In this document: piece after piece, positions 20,601 through 32,789 of the stretch
Position numbering within the stretch: the first letter of the stretch is position 1
Layout: every line of letters starts with the position of its first letter
Translations under genes and position numbers: made by a program
Assembly: GCF_000003605.2 (NCBI RefSeq)
Contig: NW_003116469.1
Span: 26,537 to 71,221, forward strand
Source of the DNA: Saccoglossus kowalevskii
Taxonomy: Eukaryota; Hemichordata; Enteropneusta; Harrimaniidae
Reading direction: 5' to 3'
Length of the DNA stretch: 44,685 bases
Notes under the pieces: model-generated
Database searches by the model: none
The model's input: the letters and a program-made list of their open reading frames with translations, nothing else
What the model was told of the DNA's origin: nothing

Positions 20601-23600
20601 GTACGAAATGGTGAAAATGTGCGATTTTGATGCATTTTCGTTAATCAGATTATGAAAAAAATGCATGTGCATATGTCCCATATAATGTGTGATGTATGAG
20701 TGAAGTTTGAACTTAATCGGTCCATGCATGTTCGAAATACAGGTGATCACGGACGCACGGATGCAGGGATGCACAGACGCACACAGGGCAAAACATAAGT
20801 CCCCGTCCAACTGTCTTTGTAGTGTATCGTTCACAAAAAAAAACATTGATAATCACCAGGCTTTTTTATGGACCAAAAGCAACTTAAACATGTTTCACAA
20901 CAAGACTCAAAATTCATGAAGGCCATGAAAAAGATTGCTTACATGCGACACCTGAATGATTTCATTCACATGTTAGACTATATAGCTGGCATCAAATTAT
21001 TTACCTTGAGAAATGCATCAATGTCGCCAACTGCTGGGATAAAATCTGGAATGAATGGTTTTAGTTTGTGTTCAAGTTCTATTGACTGTGGTGTGTATCT
21101 AGTGATATACTGGAATAGTTCTTTGATGTCTGGTTGTACCGGGAGATGTTCATAATCAGCTGGATCATAGGCACTACAATAAAGAAAACATTATCTTGAT
21201 TCTTCCAATGAAGTTCAGGAACCAGGTATTTCTCTAATCAATTTTCAATTTTAATTTTATTTGTCAGATCAACAATCAAAACCTTATTACAAAGGCAAAT
21301 AAAAGAGAGAGCAGAGGTGTTTAACTCCCTAGCAATAAGGGCACCTTGGTTCTGTAACATGCACTGTGAACAGGACCAGCACATTGGAGTACTAAGTTTG
21401 TACTAAGTTCAAGCACTGTACTACACTCAAAGAGATCTCAACTACAAAAAATACATTTATAGGTAATATTATAGATCGTATGAAAAAGTCTGCAGTGTTT
21501 AGTCAAGGACATAAAATAATCACCATGCATTTTTATCGAACCAACAGCTTTTTAAACATTTCTATGAGACTCAAAATTCAGGAACAGCATGTATATAATA
21601 GCATATATGCTTCACCTGAACGATTCAATGCCCTTCAGAAAATAAATAAGAGCTAATTTTAGAAATTTTTGTCTTGAGATTGAGTGCCTGCTCAAATCCT
21701 GGTTATGCAAAATATGCCATCTTTTACTGAGTAAATGGTTGATGCAAGTGCATTGATTCAATGTCCATAGACTGACAGAATAAGGGGCAATATATCGGAG
21801 CAATATAATGTTGGTTCACTTGTATACGAGAACATACGATAACGTACCCTTCAAGTGCAACACCGTGGTCATCATCGTCGTCATCTTCATCGTCGTCATC
21901 TGACGAATCCGTCCCATCTTCGTCATCATCATCATCATCGTCGTCAGTGTTATACGGCTTCTGTTCTTTGGATTGAGGCAGCTGTCCTATGGGCTGCACA
22001 AAAAGATAAATAATTTGGAAATTGGTAGCATTTTCATGAATATTGCTTGTATTTATATCACTATATTTAATTACATGTGCGGGTTTCTATTTGGCTGCAT
22101 AATATAATTTATTGTTTAGTTAAAAAAATGCAAATACAATAGAGGGAATAAAGAGTAAAGTGTAAGAGTAATTAAAAATAATACTGTAGAATACTGGAAT
22201 TAATTTTCAAAGAATACCTTTTTTGGGTGTTTTGTATGGAATTTATTTTCACTGATTTTTGACGAGTGGAATGTAAAATATAGAAAAAATGTATATTCGC
22301 TAGATTTTATTTTCACTGAATCATTTCTTCAGCAAAAACAGCGAAAATTAATTCCAAGCGAAATAAAATATTCCACAGTAATGTCAATATGTATTTTCAT
22401 GACCATTTTTACTGTATGGCTTTATATGTACTGAAATAGCTGCATGTTATTTTTTTTAATTTGACAGCATGTCTGAATTAGGAATGAATTTAGCCAAAAT
22501 AACATGCTACATATACCTCTGAAGATATGCTATATTATCATTGGTCACTGAGAATACATCATTATTCCAAAAATTCATGCAAAGTTAACAAAGAAATTAA
22601 CAGAACTGTACATGTAAAGCCTGCAGGACCAGAGACAACAGTTCATATTCAAAATATAAAAGTAATACATTTTAAAAGAGGCAGGGAACTGTGTTTTTCA
22701 CAAATTATTTTACAATATTTAATCCTTGTAATAGTACAATGTGGTTTAATTTAATGCTGACCCAAAAATTAATTTGTCATCTATTTGTATGCTATGTGTA
22801 TTAGAAATATGCCATTACATACAATTTTGTATCTCCATGTGTTTACCCATTTAGTGCAACAAAGAAAATTTTAGTTGAAAAAAAAAAAAAAAAAAAAAAA
22901 ATGAAAAGAAGACAATTGTTATCTTGACTCAGACATGTGCAGAGTAAGCTTTGACATAAAAGCTGAGTTTACTGTAAAAACTATTCCATCAACCAGAACA
23001 TTAAAGTAGATAAATCAGTCTGAATGAGAGCAAATCTGTAGCAATGATAAACGTGCTTAGAGGGCGTACACACACATTGAGTTTTCAGATAGCATGGTTT
23101 AGTATAAAGAGAGTAATTATAATCATATAATAATATTGTGTTCCATCATTACCAGTAATATATTGTGATCAATCAAGCTGGAAGGCTTTGCAACAAAAAA
23201 ACAGAAATCCCTTCTTATTAAATATATTTCATAAATAATGTAAACAAAATAACGGGAAGTTATGACGGGAATATCACAAAGTAGCATTAAGACTTACGCT
23301 TAGTGAAGGTCAATGCTATCTTGTACTGTCTACGTGCTTGCTTTTGCAGTACTCTCGTGATAACCTTATCACTGTACATTTTTTACTGCGTGTAAGTGAT
23401 GATTTGGTGAGATACATAACATCTAAATGTATAACGGCGTGAAATGCCAGTGAAAAGTATTCATGTTCACGATTCATTGTCTGCATTTTGTGATGTGATT
23501 CTGTTTCCGTCACTCACTACATAGTTGCTGTGATTGACGTAAACAAGGTAAGTGTGTGAATGTGATGTGAAAACTTTTTCAAACAAAGATTTTCAAATGC

Positions 23601-26600
23601 ATACACAAGACTTTTGAACATGTTCGTACACAGTTTTATGGACAAATGAATTCTATTGTTTTTGGTGTCAAATAATTCATAATATACATGTACGTAACAA
23701 AATAACAAGAGTAGAAATAACTGTCCAGAAATACTGTAAAAGCATGGTTGCTAGTAAATGCTGGTTTTAATTTCGCTATTTTCGTTGATAAGTAAAATTT
23801 GCTAAATTAAATTCATATGAACATGTAGAATAACAATAAAACTCAATGTTTTCCTTTCAAGTTTGTGAACATAAAACCCAGTGAAATCCTTCAAAACATC
23901 AAATTAGTGAAAATATATGGTTTTATAGTAGTACAAGTGACACCTATTCAACACAGACCTCTTAAAAACACTGCCCTCACAGGCAGACTGCACACATTTA
24001 AGGTTTGCTGCGAATGGCAAGTAGGATGCAGGTATATGCAACTAGTAATTTGGCCCTGGATTCATGAGTTGTGATTTTTAAACATTCCAAATTTCATTCT
24101 CTGTAAACAAGTTTGCAATACTGTAAGAATTGCCATGTCCATTCAGTCTGCCTGCTCAGACTTTATACATGTACTTAAGATGGTTGTAGTCATTTTCGCT
24201 ATTTGTGTGCAAAGTGACAGCAAACGAAACAATTTTATATTTTCACGCAACTTTAGAGAGTTGAAAAAGAAAGCCCCTGGTCTATATAAAGAACAACAAT
24301 GAATGAGAACTTGATGGCCCAATCAGAATGCTTGATCCATTACAAGTTTAACCTGCCCCTTTTGGCTAGCTGTGCCATGACACAATGAAGGCTGTTCATT
24401 GCATGCAAGACAAGTTTCAGAGAGAAGAAAAAAAAAGAGCAGTGAAATCCTGAAAATGTCTGGCCTGTCAAAAACGAACAAATCAAGGTAGAAGTCAATG
24501 TGGGTCATAAATTGTATGTTGATTTTCATCACATACATTGCAGCTAATGATACAATTACAAGTTACAGTACTAATTACTATACAAGAAAAATGAAAGCAA
24601 GAAAAAATAGCCAAATATTATTCAAAAACTACTTTTTTCATAGAAAACAATGTTAAAATAAATCACTTTTTAAAGATGCATTGGAGGAAAGAGTTTATTT
24701 AAAACCTTTGACATGCCAAGTATGTGTAAATAAATGCAACAACTATGGTTGGTACTTCACGCATAGATGGTTAAATGAACAACAAAGTATTTATTCAATT
24801 TAGCACTTCAACTCTAGCATTGAGGGTGGGGGTGAGTAAATACTGGCTAGTTGAGTTAGTAAGTCATCAGAGGGAACATTTTGTGAGTTGTTCATTCCAC
24901 CATAAAACCACTATGTAAATCGTACAAAAACAAGATTATCTGAAATAGTGTTGAATCATGCAAACTGCAACGCAATGATAAATAAATCTGTATACATGTA
25001 GTATTACCTTCATTTTACATTTAGGTGACTTAGGAATCTACAGTAAAGATGATATGAATTGGAAATCAATATACATCATGTAGTATGATGTTTTATTTGC
25101 CTCTATCACCACGGTTTCATAAACGACACATTTTAAAAAATCTAGTGCTGATTGAACAAATATTTTTTTTTGGTGAGTTTGTATTTATATGCTCAGGACC
25201 TCTTTAAAGAACTGTTAATAATTTATAAACAATTTACCAACAATTATTTACGGTGAATTTAATGAAAATTTATGAAGTATTTATAAAACATTAACACCAG
25301 AAAGTTTGCATGCTTCATTCACTGTCTACTGAGTTAATAACACGATTGTTTGTTCTTTGTCAACAAGATGCTGCTAGGAATGTAGACTGTCTAATTTGTT
25401 TATGAAGGCATTTTATTTAAATGCCAAAGGCCAGTATTTAAAAAAATGCCTTCGATGATTTAATTTTGCGGTATTTCATCCGACTTAGAAACAAAATAGG
25501 CCAGAGACCTGTCAACAGTCAAGTGGGAATTTTGTACATGACATCATTTAGCAAATGAAATTTACATGAAGAATATGTCCATGAAGCTGGAAACAGGAAG
25601 TGAAGGTACACAACGGCTATTTTCCAGTTTAGCAATAACAAACAAGATACAGGGCATTCAAAATCTTAAAAAGATAAGATAGATAAATGAAATTTGTTTT
25701 TTGTAATATCAGTGTTTTGGACTATTTATTATGTGACATATTTATAGTGGCAATATTTACCAATACTGAACTATGCATGAATACCGGTAGTAGCCACATT
25801 GAGTGATCATAAGAATTTCAAATAGAAATGCAATTGTCCGTCACTGTTAAATTTGAACTGAACTTCCACATGGAGTAATGAAATCCACATAGATAGAAAA
25901 CCACTGAATTCAAGCATTTTTGGATGCAAGGGCATATGTACCTTATTCATAGGAATATATAAATTGTGAGTGAAGTGAATATAGCAGTTTGCTAAAAAAA
26001 AATAAACGCTCTTTTTGCCAATAAATACTGTAAATAGAGGCATGGTTTTGAAGAAGCAAATTTCACGCTGACAAGATTTTCTACACATGTTGCATGAGGA
26101 CCTACCAAGTATATGGAAGATGACTGTATTTTAATAGTTACATGTAGTATTCCTCATGCAATCAAAATAAAACATGTGCAACAAAAAATATGTACATATA
26201 AAGTGATAAACTGTAAAAAGTATAAAACAGTTTAACACATTACAGAAAACATACCAAATTAAGTTTGTCAAGTCCCAGGTACATTTTACCTGGCGTCCCA
26301 ATACATTTTACATGGTGTGCCACAAAAGTTTCACATCCTAAACCAGGAAATTATATTTTCAATCCCTGTTTGCTCCTATATACATTGCTTAAATAATAAT
26401 ACTCAACTAAGTCCTAACAGGACATAAAAAACAAGAAAACATACATTCAATATGTTACATTACATCCATTCAAAAATGATAAATTATTGACAAATTATAA
26501 TCAAAATATGGAAATGGAAATTATGTCCATTTTGGCCAATTATAGTTAATACATCAATATAAAACTGAAAATTTTGTCCACAATTTTTGTGTGAAATAAA

Positions 26601-28541
26601 TTAAGGTTTTCAAATTGGTTAATGACCATTTGCTTGCATTAACCTTTCTAGAAAGTGTCAGAATGTGTTAAAATTTTAGCAGCCCATAAAGGCGGTTGTA
26701 GTTTGGTAAAATGTAATGATTACAATTGAAAAACAAAAAAATTTAAAAATTAAAAAATAACTTTGGTGTGATTGAAGCGCTACAGTCGTGGCAGTGTCGT
26801 GTTCGATATTGGACCGATAGTCACATATATTATGCATGTAAAACACATTGCTAGTTTACATGGAGTTTAAATACTTGCAGCAGTGCGACTGTAGTACTTT
26901 AATTAAAACAAGGTTAGTTATTGCATATAAAAAGCAACATAACTTTATGGTGTACCTGTATTGGGTGTATTTGCTCTGGCTTCTCAAGCTGAATAACAAT
27001 AATACAAAAATCAATTATAATGTATAACTCACGCTGACTCCCTAATGAGGACAGAGTATGATGTTGTAAAACAATTGATAATGAAGATGTCCCTGGTGGT
27101 AACCTTAATACATGTACATTGTTTAGTATTGAAATGCTACAACAGATCATCCTAAGCCACTTTGCTACCAGTGGCATTTGTTATTTGAGAGTTCAAAACT
27201 GCCAGAACTGAAGAACCAAGAAGCTACAGTAATCAGGGACATACCTTATTTTCCATAGTTCCTTCTTCAAACTCATCTGTGCTGTTGTCAGACATTGAAT
27301 CCCTTGGCGAGATATCTTGTTGTGCACCACGACCTGAAGTTGTAAATAAAAACTTCAACATACAGGTTTGAGTGTAAAATCTAAACATATGTCTAGGTTA
27401 TACATGGAAATACTATTGCGAGTTAACAAAGTTTTTTGGCTTTGGTACATCAGTGTCCTTACACAAATGCATCTCTTCAAATATGGGTATACAAAGCTAC
27501 TGGATTAACCGTCAAGTTTCACTGGATTTGAAAATGACTGTTGCACCATCAAAACTCTGGTTTTTGAGCATGCAAAGGACACTATTGACTTAGACTTGCC
27601 CAGCCATGTTAATTTTATAATTCTTTCATTTTTAAATTTTGGTCCGTCTGTGGTGTATTTAATATTCAGTGGCGTTATTAAACTCGGGAGTAGAATACTT
27701 CCAGAACAAGAAGTACACATGCATTTGTGCAAAAGATTCTATGCATCATATCATGCCTGCGTTACAGTTGTGTAAAGCAAGCCACATCAAAAGTTATCTT
27801 TCTCATTGGTGCGCGACAGAACAGACCAGTCGTGGTAATTGTGCATCAACAGTTATATACTGTGGTTATACAATTTCGAGACTGCACAGTTGCCAGTACA
27901 GACTGGAACCTATTGATGATATTACCTGCAGCACCTGGCACTCTTGGAGTCGGGGTGTAAGTAGAAGCAACTTCTTCTGCGTCTGGTACTTCCAATGACT
28001 CGTCGTATGGTTGATTAACGACAATCCGAGTCTAAAGAAAATGAAACACATTTTTTTTAATAATTCAGTAATGAACCTGGTAAATATGGTCACGCAAATG
28101 CCAAGGGCGGACGGGAGAGCTCAACATTATTCAGGATATCAAGAACATAGAATCATCTGGGGGACTGTGACAGAACATAAACAGAAAGTTTTCGAGAGAT
28201 AAAAAAACAGGACCTGCAGTGCAGCATTTCTTACATTATTTTTAATGTGAGAGATAACTAAATTAACCTCAGAATATCATAAATATAAAACAATTTCAAA
28301 ATATTTTGATACGGATTTTTAAACACTATAAGAACACAACCTTTGCGCGCTTACGACCCCTATCAAAATTCGCGTGCACCCTGCAGGACCCGGGACGTTT
28401 TTGATCAATTTCAGAAAATATGACCCGACAAGTCAGACGAAACATATCCAACTGGGAAAATGACGTTTAATAGCGATCAATAACGAATAAAACAGTATGA
28501 ATTACGCTTACTCTGCCCCTGTCCTCGTCTGAATCGGCCAT
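17621..28541 (-). CDS. IFT46: Intraflagellar transport protein 46 (IFT-B subunit), complete
   Basis: Eight coding exons: 28541-28512, 28031-27926, 27333-27245, 21993-21848, 21173-21005, 19473-19226, 18662-18449 and 17737-17621. All have GT-AG borders and matching phases; 1119 nt, 372 residues, TGA stop. IFT46 is a core subunit of the IFT-B train that carries cargo along cilia. Recognised blocks are an acidic Asp-run tract (exon 4), ALEG-AYDPADYEHLPV and IKELFQYITRYTPQ (exon 5), KPFIPDFIPAVGDIDAFLK, DGKPSTLGLIVLDEP (exon 6), then MPDIDSLMQEWPAEFEDLL and LDIPIYKSKIQSLHVLF (exon 7). These follow the vertebrate protein closely. The C-terminus (exon 8, HFKNL start) is less conserved. The N-terminus is about 58 residues longer than in human, from exons 1-2 and part of 3; Met59 (MSDNSTDEFEE) matches the human start. 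It is divergent with a plus-strand gene 221 bp away. Confidence 0.96.
17950..18140 (+). repeat. Diverged relative of the 295-bp repeat
   Basis: Contains the hairpin ATGGCTG-CCAGT-CAGCCAT (18047-18065) and flanks such as ATGTTTAATCATCATGTA that resemble the tandem copies at 19930-20750. It lies in IFT46 intron 7. Confidence 0.5.
19474..21004. other. IFT46 intron 5
   Basis: A 1.5-kb intron mostly made of a three-copy tandem repeat (19930-20750). The remainder is AT-rich with no gene. Confidence 0.65.
19930..20750 (+). repeat. Three-copy tandem repeat, ~295-bp period, with hairpin
   Basis: The landmark CATCAAGGTCCTATTATG occurs at 20233 and 20528, giving a 295-bp period; a diverged first copy starts near 19938. 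Each full unit has TGCATTTTCGGCCTTAAA, CACATA(C/T)(A/C)TATTTGTGACAT, and a hairpin with arms AAATGGCCG and CGGCCATTT around CCAGT (20182-20204). The third copy lacks the CGGCCTTAAAG...GGCTATCG block. The array ends in a GGACGCACGGATGCAGGGAT region followed by CAGACGCACAC. Confidence 0.8.
21848..21993 (-). CDS. IFT46: IFT46 exon 4, acidic tract
   Basis: The exon encodes PIGQLPQSKEQKPYNT, then two Asp/Glu runs separated by GTDSSD, ending HGVALEG. An acidic N-terminal region is typical of IFT46, which is otherwise conserved from the next exon on. The GAC/GAT repeats make the tract prone to length change. Confidence 0.93.
22182..22380 (-). mobile_element. TACTGTAAA-type MITE, subfamily 2
   Basis: 199 bp, inverted relative to copies at 34701-34891 and 43559-43750. 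The ends are TACTGTAGAATACT and, on the other strand, TACTGTGGAATATT. The interior has repeated GTGAAAATAAA and AATTAATTCCA blocks. Confidence 0.75.
23732..23940 (+). mobile_element. TACTGTAAA-type MITE, subfamily 3
   Basis: 209 bp from TACTGTAAAAGC to GGTTTTATAGTA. The internal AATAACAATAAAACTC and CATCAAATTAGTGAAAA blocks recur at 42317-42661, where another element interrupts them. Confidence 0.65.
26772..26902. mobile_element. TTTAAAG-family MITE, diverged short copy
   Basis: 131 bp, homologous to 11676-11810 through TTCGATATTGGACCGATAG and the block GTAAAACACATTGCTAGTTT. The terminal inverted repeats TTGAAGCGCTACAGTCG and TTAAAGTACTACAGTCG are decayed. Confidence 0.65.
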
Positions 28542-28762
28542 GGGAATATACAAGCTTGGTATGCTGCCTTAGAAACAAGTGAATTGTGGGTAATGTTGGT
28601 ATATGAAATCTCGCGCGATTTTGCGAGAACTGTCGGAACTTTCACTTCAGGTCAAAGTTCACTGGTAATCAAAATGGCTGACAAAATTCGAGTGAAATTG
28701 TTCCTGTGAATAGAAATCTGGAGATCTTTCTGAGGGTTTTATTAGTTAGTTGATAAGTAACC
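28542..28762. promoter_or_regulatory. Probable bidirectional promoter, IFT46 / unidentified gene
   Basis: 221 bp between divergent start codons. It contains TCTCGC...GCGAGA inverted arms (28609-28628), resembling the TCTCGCGAGA promoter palindrome. A TTACCCACAATTCAC on the minus strand (near 28578-28592) is close to the ZNF143-type ACCCANAATGCA site. AGGTCA-A-AGTTCA (28649-28661) is a DR1 nuclear-receptor site. No TATA box was seen, and I found no convincing RFX X-box, which would be expected for a cilium gene. Confidence 0.6.
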
Positions 28763-28971
28763 ATGACGACAATTTCACAGAAGACGTTATTAGAACTTGT
28801 CAAGGAAAATGACAGAGATACTGGCTCTGACGGAGAAAGGCATTCCAGCGAAGAAACAACAATGGAAGAAAAACAAAACAACGAAGCGACGACAGCGACA
28901 CCGCCGCAGACGATACCAACGCCGTCAGGCTCTGGGGACGAAAGACCAGCAACGCCGCCTTCCACTGCCAG
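28763..28971 (+). CDS. Exon 1 of unidentified plus-strand gene
   Basis: The ATG (ACCATGA context, A at -3) opens a 69-codon frame ending in phase 2 at a strong GTAAGAG donor. The peptide starts MTTISQKTLLELVKEN and is then acidic and Ser/Thr/Pro-rich, ending DERPATPPSTA. It looks disordered, with a possible short helix at the N-terminus and no signal peptide. The exon is far more CpG-rich than its surroundings and lies head-to-head with IFT46, which supports a real gene. I do not recognise the family. Candidate later exons are at 37943-38088 and 42712-42747. Confidence 0.7.
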
Positions 28972-30103
28972 GTAAGAGCGACCGGCGAGCGAATTACATC
29001 AACATTCAGTTTTTCGCAGTCGGTTTATATCATCAAGTTTTTTTTTTTTTTTTTTTTTTTTTTTTGTAAAGTAATTTAGATTTAAGTCTCTGATGTACCG
29101 ATAATGTGTCGCCGAGTTAATATTATTGCCCTCGCTGTTAGTCTCGCTCTCCCAATTTTTGCGTCGGTTTCATTCAAAACTAGTGTTAACTAGTTTAAAT
29201 AAAAGAAGACAATCATGAACAAAAAACAATTTTTACTGCTACATTGTACAGTATTATTTATACACGTCTAATTATAATACTGCATTAATACGAGTACATG
29301 TACGTGTACATACGGTAAACACATGCACACTATTTACAGACCAACTATTTTATTGTGATAGTTTTATACCCACTCAAATATAACCCTGCAATATTCTGAA
29401 TTGTTTTTATAAATACTTAATTTGCATTTGATGATGGCATGTCAGCTGATATCTACTGTATTCGTCCCATCAAATTTGTGGGAGGAATTTTTACGCTGTG
29501 TTTAAATTGGTAAACTTCCAAATATTGAAAGTTGTGACAGTTTTACTTCATCTGTCATTCGTGTCAACGTTGGAATTATATAATTGAATTATTCCCTCGT
29601 TTCACTGAGGTGAAGTGAAGTGACAAACGTGACAGCCATGGTATGCTAAGGTTTGTCTTTTATTTATTTGTATGTAAGGAGTGCTCCACATTTTTCATTC
29701 CCCTGGTTATAACAATCCTCTATATTTGGTCCAGGTTCATGTTCAACTTACAAGTAGGTTTTATTTTGTATTGCTTGGCTGATTTTTCCATTAAGAAATT
29801 ATGAGGCAATTCCCCGATCGTAGTTTTTGAATTTTTAGTGCAGCCAAGTTTTAGTTCATTGCATGCACTTTTTATGAAAAATAGATAATTGTCCAAATTG
29901 TCTGCAAATCCTGCTACTGTCCTATGCTACCGTAATGGTATTGCTGGTGATTGAATACAAAAATTGTTCGATTTGCACTTATACATGTATCGCCTGTTGC
30001 TGGTAGTGAAATATTTTTAATTAAATATATATTTATCTCATTGAATTTATTTATATATATTTTAACTTTATTGCATATTTGTCAGTATCTAAACATGGGT
30101 TTA

Positions 30104-30269
30104 TTTAAAGGGGAACCGCTCAATGCCATGGATTGCACCAAAGAATCATGGGACACTATTGTTTATGTTGTTTACAATGTTAATCTATCTTTTGTTATCC
30201 ATTGTTATTTTAAGTAAATTAAATTAAATTTGTTGTGAAATTAATCTTAACTGGAAGGTGCCCCTTTAA
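30104..30269. mobile_element. TTTAAAGGGG-ended MITE-like element
   Basis: 166 bp. The left end TTTAAAGGGGAACC and the right end on the minus strand TTAAAGGGGCACC form a short terminal inverted repeat. It shares the TTTAAAGGG start with the left-part elements but no interior similarity. Confidence 0.5.
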
Positions 30270-31517
30270 GCTCTTAATTATGAATATCATAAACTCCGCT
30301 GTTTATTAGCCTTTTGTAGGGATTTAACATTTTGAAGAAATTTTTAATTGTGACTTCTAAGTTATTACCAACTAAATGTTGAGCTTTTTGACCCCCAAGC
30401 TTTGATACACAGCTACCCACTTATATTTATGCAAAGCGCAGTCCCTCTATCATATAATAAAGGGAGCGTGTATAAAGTCTCCGCTCCCATTAGTCTAATA
30501 TTTAAAAAAAAAAAAATAGTATCACGATGTTTGATTATGATGTATGATTATCCTTGTCTGTTTGAAAATATATTGTGCATTTTTACATGCACAACTTGTA
30601 TGATACATATAATTTTAATTTATCATTTTTTGATAATAATTACGTTATTTAAATTGTTTTCTCCAGTAGCGAAACAAATATTTTTAGCTTTACACTTATG
30701 TACTCATCTTTACCCTGTCGGATTAGGGAACTGAAGTGCGAATCAGGCATTATGTTGCCGGGTTGGTATATATACTGGTACTGCTACTTTTTTATACAAA
30801 AGCCTACGAGCATACTTTATATAAAATGTACATGTATTTTCATGGGAAAAAATTGTGTAGCATGCAGCTAGAGACAGGAAGTGAGTCACCCTCTAGTACT
30901 CACTTTCCAGATTTAACATAATTACAGGGGCAACATGCAAAATTCAAGCAAAGCTTGCTTACTGAAATAACACTATTATTTTATCTGAGTGTCTTATGTA
31001 AACCATACATGTTTAAAGTGAGATGCTAAGTAAAAAAAAAAAACACTGGTTTGAGAATTTTGTACTATACATACAAATGCAGTGTATATGAGCTATTTAT
31101 AGTATTTCCATTTTGTTTTGGCTACAGCATTATTCCGCTGTGTTCAACCATACCTATTGCTATCTTTTTTGACAGGGAATGTAAAGATATCAATGACACA
31201 TAACCCACTAGCTATATACTCAAAATCCAGAGATAACATCCTTGTTCTGCAACATTGCCTTTAGTCACTTTCTAGTAACATTTTCTTTATGTGAACATTT
31301 TTTTTTTAAGTTTGGTAACCGTAATTGTTTTTGTCAAATGTCCCATGTGAACAATGGAGTAAGTGAGATGGAGCAGTGGGGATGGGGGCACATATGTTTC
31401 TAATGTTATATCATTACTACATGTACATTTATGAGGTTACATACACTTGTCAATTTTGCAAAGGTTGTTCACCTAATTGGTTATTTTCAGAATCTTTATT
31501 TACCATACCAAGTCTCA

Positions 31518-31728
31518 TACTGTAAAGGGGTTAATTGTTCACTGGGTTTTAATTTTGCTTATTTCGCTAACTGGAAAATACGCTAAATGAAAACCCAGTG
31601 AATATGTAAAATTTAGCATAGAACATATTATCTAAATGATAAAACCGTGAATTTAAAACCCACTGAATATGCCTGAAATGGTAAATCAGTGAAATTTAAA
31701 CCCAGTGAAAATTAGTCATTTTACAGTA
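31518..31728 (+). mobile_element. TACTGTAAA-type MITE, subfamily 1 (complete copy)
   Basis: 211 bp from TACTGTAAAGGGGTTAAT to TCATTTTACAGTA. It matches the nested element at 636-833 almost base for base in inverted orientation, including GTGAATTTAAAACCCACTGA and ATGCCTGAAATGGTAAATCA. The high similarity suggests recent activity of this subfamily. Confidence 0.8.
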
Positions 31729-32757
31729 ATGGTTAAGATTATTTTAGACCCATATACAACAAGGAGAATGTATGAGAAGTTCGGTGATGAAATTCATTGA
31801 TTTAGTTTTCCTAAAAGCCACTTCAGTAGTGATGATTCTTCCATATTTCAAAAATAACTAATGCGAGAAATTATCATTTGTAATTAAAAAAAACACATAC
31901 AATGTACTTCTAATTTCACCGACTAAACAGTGTATTAACAACCCTTACTTAATAGTACTGACAACAATATTTACAATAGTCCTCTATAATGCATGGTGAC
32001 TATTGTCTGATTCATGAAGACTGGTTTCTCCACTTTTTCGTACATGTACATGTGTGGCTATTGAAACATGCATTGCATTGTCTGTATGTCCTTGTGAGTT
32101 ATTTACACAAAACACACTCATCAAAAAAAAACTGTTCAAAAAATCACAGACTTTCATTAGTAAGTGCAGCAGTTTCTGTACCCTTACTCTTAGACTATTA
32201 ATTCTACTTAGTTGTACATGTACATGTAATTAAAAAACAAGAATTAAAAAAAACTATTTAATCTAAACAAACTGGTTATTTCAATATAGAAAACAATGTA
32301 TTAATTCTGCTTGTCCAGTCGGCTGCTAATGGTAGCCCAGGGATAGAATTGATAGTCTCTCTGCCTTGGGCTTCTAATAAATTTGCAAATTAATGTGATC
32401 AAAATCAAATGTATATGCTAATTTGATAAATGAATCTATTTTGATTGGTGGAAAAACACTTGTATATATATCAGTGGCTGATGGACGGATGTGATCATCA
32501 TAATTCATACTGGTGAAACTAATTTTAACTACATTTCATGCTAAGACATTATGCAGTGAATTGTAATATCAAATCAATTAATGAGGCTTGATATCGTACA
32601 TAACTCGTATTTGAGCTATTAATTTAAATTTTTTTAAAATTTAATTTAAAAATTAAAAGAAAAAAAAAATAATTGACACCTGTGTCATGATCACAGTAAG
32701 TGGCAAATTGTTTGTTGTGAAGTTCTGGTGATTTAAACTGTAGTAGAAATTTTCAGC

Positions 32758-32758
<1 letters not shown>

Positions 32759-32786
<28 letters not shown>
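32759..32786 (+). repeat. (GT)n microsatellite
   Basis: About 14 uninterrupted GT units. Confidence 0.95.

Positions 32787-32789
<3 letters not shown>

Larger units (their letters stand above)
21994..27244. other. IFT46 intron 3 (5.25 kb), repeats only
   Basis: The largest IFT46 intron. It carries TACTGTAAA-type elements at 22182-22380 and 23732-23940, an A-run at 22879-22901 and a short TTTAAAG-type MITE at 26772-26902. No reading frame here has splice sites and family similarity together. Confidence 0.6.

Noticed and set aside
20338-20846. Open frames on both strands in the tandem repeat region
   Set aside because: They arise from the 295-bp repeat units; no conserved protein features.
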